Source of the DNA: Botryllus schlosseri
Lineage: Eukaryota > Chordata > Ascidiacea > Stolidobranchia > Styelidae
DNA: 24,503 bases
Reading direction: 5' to 3'
Assembly (NCBI GenBank): GCA_000444245.1
Contig: ATSW01007760.1
Span: 1-24,503, forward strand
Shown piece after piece: positions 9,512-19,300 of the stretch. The stretch's first letter is position 1; each line of letters starts with the position of its first letter. A program made the position numbers and the translations under genes. Under the pieces are notes generated by a model that was given only the letters and a program-made list of their open reading frames with translations, was not told where the DNA came from and did not search any database.

Positions 9512-10637
9512 CGGTTGTTCTCAACCTTTTTGCCTCCGCGGACCCCATTCGGACCGTTACGACGCCCGCTGACCCCCAGAAAGTTTTAGTTCCGATTTAG
9601 CTCAATTATCGTCATCTGACTTCATGACGGTAGGCTCAGTGATAAACAGCAACAAAATGACTTTTCTTGCAAATAAGATTGTGTCAACTGACTTTTATTA
9701 TTTCAAATCGAATTCCGCAATTGCATTTCTTGAAATACGTGGTCGTTGAAAATCCGCGCCTTCGATAGGATGTTAGCGAGTGCCGGAAATCCATTTCCAC
9801 AATATAGGCTAAGTGGTGGCGAATGTAATAATAACGCGTGACGCCTTCGACGACATAATCGCAACAAATATGGCACCAAAATTATCAAACAGTTTTTTAA
9901 TGAACATATAATGTTAAGTCTAGTCATTTCTATCTAGCACAGTGGTTCAAATTTTTTTTAGACACGCCCCCCTTTATGATAGTGACAAATTTCGCGACCC
10001 CTTATCGTCATATCACAAAATGAAACCAGAGTGCTAGCAATCGCAAAGGATAGTTTGATGGCATGTGGGAGGTTATGACTGTTGATGGGAGAGTTCTCAA
10101 ATACGAAATTCGGACTATACACAGGGCAACAACCATGAATGGGAGGTAAACCGCGTGGTGCGAGAAACAACTTTCAGTTGGCCGCAGCTTCGCGCCCCCC
10201 ATCAGATGCTTTCACGCCCCCCAATGAGGGTGCCCCCTTCAGTTTGAGAACAACTGATCTAGCAGCTTATATTGAAGTTATTTTGGAAAAATGGTTTTAT
10301 GTATCGCATGGGAAAATGGATTTTTTTAAACATTTTCCAAACACCTTACTCATCCAACTTTTTTTCGCAATCCCCTACAAAACATCTATAAACAGAAAAA
10401 TGTTGTGTCCGTAGGCTGATAGCAATTTAGCAATTTAAATGAGTCTGCACGGTAGGATATTTCATCTCAGACTGCCATTCCGTTTATATGAGCTCTGGAG
10501 TCCTACTAGTAATGAAGCGTAACTGACTCGTGATTTTCCAAATTTAAAAACAATACAAATTAGCTTATCAACTATTTTGTGGCTTCGCGGACCCCCTGAA
10601 AATGTTTCGCGGAATCCTCATGTGTTAACTATTACCA
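9512..10637 (+). mobile_element. hAT-like element with CAGTGGTTCTCAACC-type ends
   Basis: The left end CGGTTGTTCTCAACCTTTTT is followed by CTCCGCGGACCCC. The right end has GGCTTCGCGGACCCCCTGAA and a decayed GTTAACTATTACC. This pair is typical of Charlie-like hAT ends. No matching target duplication survives. A younger element sits inside at 9940-10256. Only short frames occur inside. Confidence 0.5.
9940..10256 (+). mobile_element. nested hAT-like MITE (CAGTGGTTC ends)
   Basis: It runs from CAGTGGTTCAAATT to GTTTGAGAACAACTG, 317 bp, flanked by the perfect 8-bp duplication ATCTAGCA (9932-9939, 10257-10264). Subterminal C-runs (ACACGCCCCCC, TCACGCCCCCCAATGAG) mirror each other. Confidence 0.87.
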
Positions 10638-11232
10638 GAGTCGGCGTGGCCACACAAAATCAAGGTGTAATGCTCGTAATGCTATTTTGCGGGGTCTCTG
10701 CTACCGACTTTGGAGCTCGGCTCACTCTTCGTCTGGGCTATTCTAGACGCTGCGCAACGGCGGGGGTGACATTGTGACGTTAAGCCATGCAATTCTCGCC
10801 CCAGGATGTGAGAACTTCGCAATTGAACAATGAACTTGATAATAATTTATCACGCCAGTGCAGTTCAGGTCACAATCATTTTCGAGCTATAGCGATGGTG
10901 AATACGGTTCTTCCATTTGTATTGTAAAGGCTAGCAATAACTACAGAGTTTGGCACTTGAAGGAACTGCTCCGCACTACTTTGACGTCATGATGTCAGCC
11001 TGAATTCAAACACCTTGCAGCCCAGGTGTTTATATAGCTCAGTGTTGTAGACGCACCGTGTATCACCAGTGTGTACTCATATTACGCGCTGGTATCACCG
11101 CACAATAATAAACTTCATCCGATAGCCTACATTTCATCGTTAGGCCTACGTAATAAATTCGTATTTTTGTGTTGTGGCTCTTTGAAGCTAAGATTTTTGT
11201 AATGCGGTTCGTTCATGACCAGGTGTGCCCAC
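10638..11232. other. intergenic, nothing recognised
   Basis: Short frames only and no repeat partner elsewhere in the window. The sequence AGGTGTGCCCAC just before 11233 resembles a hAT terminus and is the insertion site of the next element. Confidence 0.4.
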
Positions 11233-12511
11233 CAGGGCTTTGGAGCCGGAGCCGGAGCCCGGAGCCGGAGCCCCGGAGCCGTGCATTTTCACCGGAGCTG
11301 GAGCCGGAGCCGGAGCTCTACATAAAATTCAGCCGGAGCCGGAGCCGGAGCTGGAGCCCGTTATTTGAGGAGTAGCTCCGGCTCCGACCTATTTCATAAG
11401 ATGCTATTATATATGCAACAACCACATCTGCTGATTTATCATAATTGAACAGCAGGCCTGAATTTTAATGCAGTGCACAGCAATGGCATAGAGTAAAGTG
11501 CGTTCTCGTGCAACTATGATGTTGTCGACAATTGACAAGTATTCAGTATGACGTCACAAGCCGGCACGGCGGCACCTATATGTCTTCGTTGCTACATCGG
11601 ATGTTACTGACGGCTGACAGACTCTAGATTACTATAGATAACTAACCTATGGGTAGATTAGTAATCTATATAGACCAAGAATGGCCAACCTTTTCGGCTA
11701 AAGGGGCACATGCAATTGACGAACGAGTGCGCGGTCCACTAGCCACGCCAAGCGGGTAAAATTTTCTAAGTTTATAAATAAACAAGGTCAATACTTGAGT
11801 ATGGCGGGTCTATTGTATACCGCCCGCTAGGCTCAGTTTGCAAGGACACGACTATTCGGCGTCTTNGCCACATCGATATCGANGGTCTCCGATAATATGC
11901 GACNATCATTTTGTGNCTACATTTCACCGTCGACGATCNTTATGCGAGCGCAAACGCGAAAAGACTTTCTCCCGTAATTGCGAATACAGTTAGACTNAAT
12001 CGGGTAAATNAGGCGTTTTTTTCATTCNCAGTAGGGGGTAGGCTACCAANCAAGAAATCGTGTGACAATNAAACANGCGAAGCGTGAAGAAAAATTTCNC
12101 TACTATTTTAGTTTATTNTANTGTANGACGATTTACTGAAAATGNGACTNGACCCTGNATCTGCCAATGCGTCGGAACTNATATTTTAGTCNTCANCATC
12201 CCAAGTGTCGCAGCCAGAATTGTAATTTTTGGTTGGCATTGCAAGTTCACAATCTGAGCAATTCATTTTCGATAATATAATAGGAAATTAGCTCGCGGGT
12301 CACGCAAAACCCTCTCTCTGGCCACATTTGGCCCACGGGTTGGCCACCCCTGATATAGACAGGCCCATTCGATAATTTCAGAGCCGGAGCCGGAGCTGGA
12401 GCCGGAGCAGTGGTAATAATGCGGCTCCGGAGCTGGAGCCGGAGCTAATGTATGATAGAAGAGAGCGCCGGAGCTGGAGCAGTTTAAATTTACGGCTGCT
12501 CCAAAGCCCTG
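11233..12511 (+). mobile_element. hAT-like MITE with GGAGCC subterminal arrays
   Basis: It runs from CAGGGCTTTGGAGCCGGAGC to GCTGCTCCAAAGCCCTG, flanked by the perfect 8-bp duplication GTGCCCAC (11225-11232, 12512-12519). Without the insert at 11676-12352 it is about 594 bp. Both inner flanks are built of (GGAGCC/GGAGCTG)n: about 11243-11388 on the left and 12379-12482 on the right. A frame rich in Ser-Arg dipeptides through the left array is an artefact of the hexamer. Confidence 0.88.
11676..12352 (+). mobile_element. family-4 hAT-like element (copy 1), nested; contains the window's N bases
   Basis: The ends CAAGAATGGCCAACCTTTTC and CACGGGTTGGCCACCCCTG are inverted. The flanks are the perfect 8-bp duplication ATATAGAC (11668-11675, 12353-12360). 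At 677 bp it is homologous along its length to the copy at 15013-16680. About twenty isolated N bases fall between 11866 and 12196, all inside this element. Confidence 0.9.
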
Positions 12512-12519
12512 GTGCCCAC

Positions 12520-13312
12520 CCCTGGCCTATGCCATATGCGTATTTTGTGTGAAAAATTGATGAAAATTTCTCAATCATGACAATCATCGAACGTTTTCGC
12601 TATTTTTTCCTCTCATGACGATAGAGAGAGATACAGAGCCATCCAACCAATCAAAATACAACACAAACATACGGCAACATTGCAATAATCATAATACAGA
12701 AAAAAGCGCATATGTAGATTGTTGGCCTGCAGTGCAGTACAGTATTCGGTTTCGGAGGTCAGCTAGTCTGATCACACCCGCATCAAACAAGTACAAATAC
12801 ACTCTGTCTACTTGCATATCATTCAAGCACAGAAACTGGTCTCAATGTAATATAGCAGCGTGTAGGCTACTATATATATACGTTGAGTATAAATTGAGGT
12901 GAATATTTCCGATGTCGCCAAGTTGGTGATGGTTAGAGACTGCAGCATTCGCAACGCTTTTTTCCTCACTCCGCGTGCAGCATACCTCTCACAATAGCGT
13001 CATATTGGTTTTTCTAAAATCATATATGAACAGTTGAACACTTGCTACTGTATATTGCCGACTTTCATTCATTCTCGATATAGGTGCTGACTGCTGAGTA
13101 AACTCTGTATTAAATATCTCTGCAAATGTGGTAGAGTGCTTCATAATATCAGCACAAAGGATTTTTACTACTGTACAACTGATTACTATATCTCACTAAA
13201 CTTTTCACAATCCCTTATAGCTTTTACGAGATGAAATTCGACGACTCATATATAGGTACTGGGCCAAAAGCCACATATTCACAGAAATCCGTCGCTATCA
13301 AGGCTATACGCG
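12520..13312. other. intergenic DNA upstream of the alkyl sulfatase
   Basis: No gene recognised. It should hold the sulfatase promoter and 5' UTR, but I cannot point to a TATA box or initiator with confidence. A possible splice acceptor (ATATTCACAG ending at 13284) would allow an upstream exon. Confidence 0.35.
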
Positions 13313-16300
13313 ATGAATTTGATCGCTGTGTTACGTGTCATGCTGGCTTTTCGAATCGTCAGAGGACTGAACAGTAATATGCTTCATAATGACTATAGTG
13401 GACCTGGTTCGGTGAAGTATTTGCAAGAGCCTTTGGTGAAAATCACTGATACAACCGGTCCTGCCAGGAAACTCGTTGAATTTACGAAATCCGAGTACCT
13501 AACAAAAGAAGTTGTCGAAGTTACCCGAGACGTCTACGTCGCAATTGGGTACGCACTTGCGAACTCGATTATGGTAGTAGGTAAGTGTGAATCATTGGAA
13601 AAGGCTAAACCAGGAGTGCCCAAACTTTTCTCAGGCCAACACATTATACTTTTCATAAACGTTCGCGAATCCGTGTCATTGCTCAAGAGAAGATGCCAAT
13701 AAAAAGTGTATTTCTATTTTATATTTATATTATCTGTATTTTTTTGTGTTATTCATGGTGTTTGTCATTACTATGGTCATTGGTCATTTACACCAGGCCG
13801 ATATTCTTTCTTTTTCCCCATAACTTCCGACTTATAGCACGGCACTTCGTAGAGAATGACCTATCTCCAGTCTCACTCTGATCGGATATTGTCAATTGTC
13901 GCTCAGACAAAATTTAAAAAAGAAACGAAAATTATTGATATTATCTTCCAGAGATAATAGGGCCCCAATCGGATTGCGTTATGGATAGGTTGTGATACTG
14001 CATGGTCCGATTATGTACCATACAAGATTACTCCCGTATAGCCTCTGACAACGTGAGAACGTGTTAATGTTTATTTAATTGCGATGTCCTATTATCAGTT
14101 ATCTTGCACACAGTAAAATTCCTATATATTTTGAAGACATTCAAATATACCACATAAGTATAGTTACATATGCCAAGCACGCACTTAGCGATCTCGGAAA
14201 GTATGTTTATTTATCACATTATTGTGAATTCTGAATAGATCCGTAGCAAAGGCCGAAAGGCGTTACCACGATCGAAATTGGGGTCAAGGAAAATATTTTA
14301 ATAAAGGTTTGACATCGCGGAAAATGTGTGGAAGGGTCAGAGAGGTCACATACCCCTCCGTAGGAGTATTTAAGACTGAATGCCTTCGTAGACATCAGTC
14401 ATGGCTAGACTTCCAAAGTAACCATCCTTTTTACGACAGCGGAAAAGGGCGTAATAATCATCGACACCACAGAAAACGCAGAAGCTATGGAAGAAATATT
14501 GGAAGAGTTTCGAAAGATCACTACTAAACCGGTTGTTGCAATCGTGTACACACATTTCCATGGGGGTTAGTTGGGCTATTTAGTGCGTCTTACAATGTCA
14601 ACGGTAAGATTTGATTAGCGAGCTCATGTTTTCCCAGACCACAACGCCGGAACGCAGACTGTGATCGCAGAAGGAAAGAGTCGCTATCCTACAATCCCTA
14701 TCGATATATATGCTCATCAAATGACCAAAGATACAATGCTTGATCAAAGTAGGTTACGTGTTAAGTTTACGTCACGGTAGTCTATCGATTGGAAGGAATT
14801 TTAGAAAACCCAATTCAGGGGTATGCAGACATGCTTGCTGCTCGAGCCGCATATCAAAAATCATAGTTTTGAAAGATCCACGACACAAAAATGCTGAAAG
14901 ACCAGTTTATTCCTCACAGTGAAATGTAGGCTATCGAATGAAGTTTATTTTTGTGTGGTGATACCGTGCGTCTCCACTTGAGCTGCATAAGGCGTTTGAA
15001 ACCAGTCTAATACAGGAGTGGCCAACTTTTTCGGCCAAAGGGCCACAGGAGATTGATGAACCATTACACGGGCCACTTGAATATTGATGACCTTTTTTAG
15101 TCTTCCGATAGGAGCGAACTGGATTGGGTAACAGTGAAAACAGGACTATATTAATACGCATCACAATGGATGACAACTATGACATGAAGACGCAGTGTGC
15201 ATATGGGAACTAGCCACGCCCGGCGCGACACGTTCACTCATAATTGCGATGCGAATATAGTTAGAGTGTTAGATTCAATTTCGTAAATTGAGCGAATGTT
15301 TAATTTTTAGGAGGTTACCAATACGAAAAGTAAGAAATCGAGTGACAATAAATCGCGCAAAGTGCTAAGAAAAATGTCAAGTCGTATAAATCCGCCACGA
15401 AATATTCTGCTTTATGGTCATATACGAAGATCTACGAAAAATGTGACTGGCCCCTGGCTATACCAATGCGTCGGAACTGATATCTGAATCATCAACATCC
15501 CAAATTTCGCGGTCAGGTTAATCAAATTTTTGGTTGGCCTTGCAAGTTCACAATAAATTACCTGGGTACTTTATTTTTGGATATTATAACTAATTTCGAG
15601 AACTACCTCGCGTGCCGGTCAGAACCGTCTCGAGGGTAGGGCTGGGCAAAATCGAGTACCTGAGTGATTCGATTCTGAATCACGTATTACGCTTCGAGTC
15701 GGGACGAGTATTCGAGTATCACTCATTATGACGTCATAACATAATTTAATATGTCAAAGTTCAATTATGTACCTTTTATGCCACCACGAAGAACATAATG
15801 CCTGTTATCCGCCACATTAGAGATACTGTGGTACTTTTTTGACCATACCGATTTCATTGCACTTTGTTGACAATGCTGTGGGATGATCATGACTTCAGAA
15901 ATGTGTTATTTCTAGGGCTGGGCACAATGATTCGAGTACTCGAATCTGAATCGAGCAATAATTTTAATGATTCGATAGAGTAGTAAAAGACGATTTTTTC
16001 GAGTACTGAAATTTAATGTTCCTCTCCACTGCAAGTTATTTTATCAAATAGAGTTGGGATTTCGATACCAATTTTCCAATGCGGAAGCCTTGAAACCGTG
16101 ATTGGCCTATCACAGCAAACGAAACCTAGTACAAAGCTACGAACGTTACTGTCATGATCACCCTGCAACATTGTCACGAAGTTGCAATGGTCGAAAATAT
16201 ACCAAAGTATCTTTGATGTGATGTATAGCAGGTATTATATTCTTTGTTGTGGCATAAAAGGTACATATTTGAGCTAGGACATAAGACATTCCGTTATGAC

Positions 16301-19300
16301 GTCATAATGAGTGATACTCGAATACTCGACTCGACTCGAAGCATAATACGTGATTCAGAATCGAATCACTCAGGTACTCGATTTTGCCCAGCCCTAGTTA
16401 TTTCCAGTAACGATTGTAGCTTTGTACTATGTCTCCCATTCTGCGACACGACCAATCAAGGTTTCAAGGATTCCTCAGCGGGAAATAGTATCAAAACTAT
16501 AATTCTCGTTGGTGAAGTAACTTTCAGTTGCGAGGAGCGTATAATTTCAGAACTCGAAAAAGCGTCTTTTACTACTCGACTCGAATCATTAAAATTAATA
16601 CTCGATTCAGATTCGGGTACTCGAATCATTGTGCCCACCCCACGGGTTAGCTGTCCCTGACCACGGGTTAGCTGCCCCTGGTGTAATATGACGCCAAAGC
16701 AGGGAAGAGCAGCTCCTTCAAGTGCTGATGAGCATTTAAGGACGATTTCAGATCGGTAATCACATTATCAGTATCAGTATCAGTTTATTAATATTTTCAT
16801 CATTTCAAAAACCACTAAACTGTGATACAATGAAAAGATAGGAAGGTGTCGAAACGACTTGGAGTAGCTTTTGAAATCAGACACCCACCTTGGCTTAGGC
16901 GAAGTAGAGAAGAGGCATGCACAGTGCACACTGAATGAAAAGAAAAGCAGAGAATATGAAAGGCAAGCGACAAAATGTGGTGGCATGTGGCGGAAGGCGT
17001 GATCGATATGTTAAGTCGTGGTCTGGTGATCCTGAAGGCTGACTAGCATTGATTCAGAAGAAATTACTCCGTAAATCTGTCTTCGTTGCGTGACTCGTGG
17101 TAAAGTTTTGGTGTTTGGTTTTGTAATGACTTTTCAAGCTACTAGCTTTGTAAATATTGAGCAAATCTTGACAACTAAAGGCATAATGGCACACAATGAT
17201 TTATCATTTATTGACGACCGTCGACCATGCGCCATTTGGTGCTGGTGAAACGTTTATGTGAACTCAATTCGAGAGTTCAGTTGCAAAGTTCTAACCCTGT
17301 ACTGCCACCTTCTCAAAATTTTACAAGTGTCACGTAAACCATAAGGAAAGAAACAACACAAAAGCAATATGCATATTGTTAATACGTGATAGAATGTATC
17401 AATTTTAATCAGGTTAAACCTTTAGCAAAATAGCGAAAGGAATGTGCAATCATTTAAGAGCCGCAGTTCACCCACCCCTGCTCCTATCAATTTGCAAAGG
17501 CAAAGCCAATATTCCAGCTTTTCCTGCGAATTCCCGGAACTGTGTAGCTTATCGGTTGTCTCGTCCATATGTGCATGAACGCGTCGTCCAGGTCCCAAGG
17601 CGCCTACAAGAAGATGCTGTTGTTTGCGGTATTCATGATGTTTGTCGTCTACTACGGTGAAATGGTCATTGGTCATTTACGCCAGACCAATTATTTCGTT
17701 ATTATTCCGTAGCTGCCGACTCGTAGCACGGCGCACTTCTAGGCCTTTATAAGACACCGCTTGCACGGATGAGATGGTGAGGAGGAACCAAGATAAACTT
17801 CCAACACTTAGGTAGGAATTCTGGAGTCGACCTCGGTCGGACTCGAACCAACAACCCATTGGTGTTGTAGCTGTGGGTTACACCACTACGCTACCTCGCT
17901 ACTACAAGTCTTGTCGCAATGTTGAAGATTACAATTTTGTTTTAGTCTACACTTCTGACATCACTCACATACGAGGGGTACGGCAGTTTGGTACATCATT
18001 GGATAAGATTGAAAATTGGAGAACCGGAGCGGGTCTTGGTCCTGAACTCCGATTTTTTCAAGCGGACGAGAAAAGTATACAAATTCTGCCTACAGTCACC
18101 TTCACAGGAGAACGACAAACGTATCTAGTGACAGGTAAATTAACAGCGTGCTGTTTCAGCTGCTGCCAAGGCTCAGATATACTGATATAGCCTAGGGTTA
18201 CCACAAATTCCGGACGCTCTTTAGCGCCCACTATCGGATTCACAAATGAGGCATGAGCACATTGTCGATCAATCTGACGTCACACCAGCAAAGCTTTGTC
18301 TATCGACTGGAGGTGGTCACGATCCGGTTCCGGAGTATGTGGCTGTGTGTTATAAGTTGTAACCAGGGCCGAAGCCACATTTTTTCAGACCCCTTCCGCC
18401 CAAATATACACTAATCTTGGACGCACTGTAGGGTAATCGATGCAACTCAGAGGGGCTTGCTATATGAATCTGGTTTCTATATGCATCTGGTCGTTAAAGG
18501 ATTTGATTGAATTATGTCAATAATATCGGTTCTTCCATATATTCTATATAATTTTGATCCTCTCTCCGCCCACGTGATCAGAGTTAGCGGTAGAGCTGGT
18601 GGAGGATGATGACTTCGAAAATGCAGGGAGCGTAATTGTACATCGTTAAGTCATGTTTATGTCACACAGATAAGCTTATTTATCAGCCTAATGCCGGTGC
18701 GCATTGCACCACTGAGATATATAAACACCGCACATCCGGTGGTTTCCAACCTTCCATGGTCGCGACTCCATTTCCAATTTGAAAATGTTCCGTGGCCAAG
18801 CTCAAATTAGATGAGCTGATTACTAATTTACGGTCAGTACATTTGCCCAGACTTACTCACGGCCTATTTTGGAAGCTGATTACGTTCAACATATTCGCGA
18901 ACCCCAGAATAAAGGCAAACTACCCCCAGGTTTAGAATCACTATCTTTGAATAAAGCATCCAAACGGCCTAAACCGACTCTATGAATATACCGTCACCTT
19001 GTAATTGCGATTACAATCAGACTTACTTTTGTAAATGAATGTTATTTTTATTGATATTTGATCGCAGTTGTTGCGAGGGTGGTAGTCCCCATATTGAAAC
19101 CAATATATATTATACTTAATCGCGCGCAACGCGAAGAAAAATTTCATGTAGCATAAATCTGCCCAAAAATAATATTGTTTTTGTTGATTTACGAAAAACT
19201 TATGAGCTTACTTCAAGCCTTCAAAATTCTGGACATTTAGGCATATTTTAGAAATTCCTCCCGGACGCAGTTTTAACAGTGAAATGCCGGACATGTCCGG

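Larger units (their letters stand above)
15013..16680 (+). mobile_element. family-4 hAT-like element (copy 2), hosting two family-2 insertions
   Basis: The left end CAGGAGTGGCCAACTTTTTC and right end GGGTTAGCTGCCCCTG match family 4. Flanks GTCTAATA (15005-15012) and GTGTAATA (16681-16688) agree at 7 of 8. The interior aligns with 11676-12352 (the AATGCGTCGGAACTGATAT, CATCCCAA and TTTTTGGTTGGC blocks). Its 3' end is duplicated in tandem (CCACGGGTTAGCTG twice, 16641-16680). Confidence 0.85.

Noticed and set aside
11169-11375. Open frame rich in SRSRSPEPEP-like repeats, resembling an SR protein
   Set aside because: It is created by the GGAGCC array at the end of a transposon bounded by an 8-bp duplication; there is no start or splice support.
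17442-17660. 72-codon frame in sulfatase intron 3
   Set aside because: The exon phases join cleanly across this intron, the peptide matches nothing in the sulfatase family, and the frame ends beside the SINE tail.
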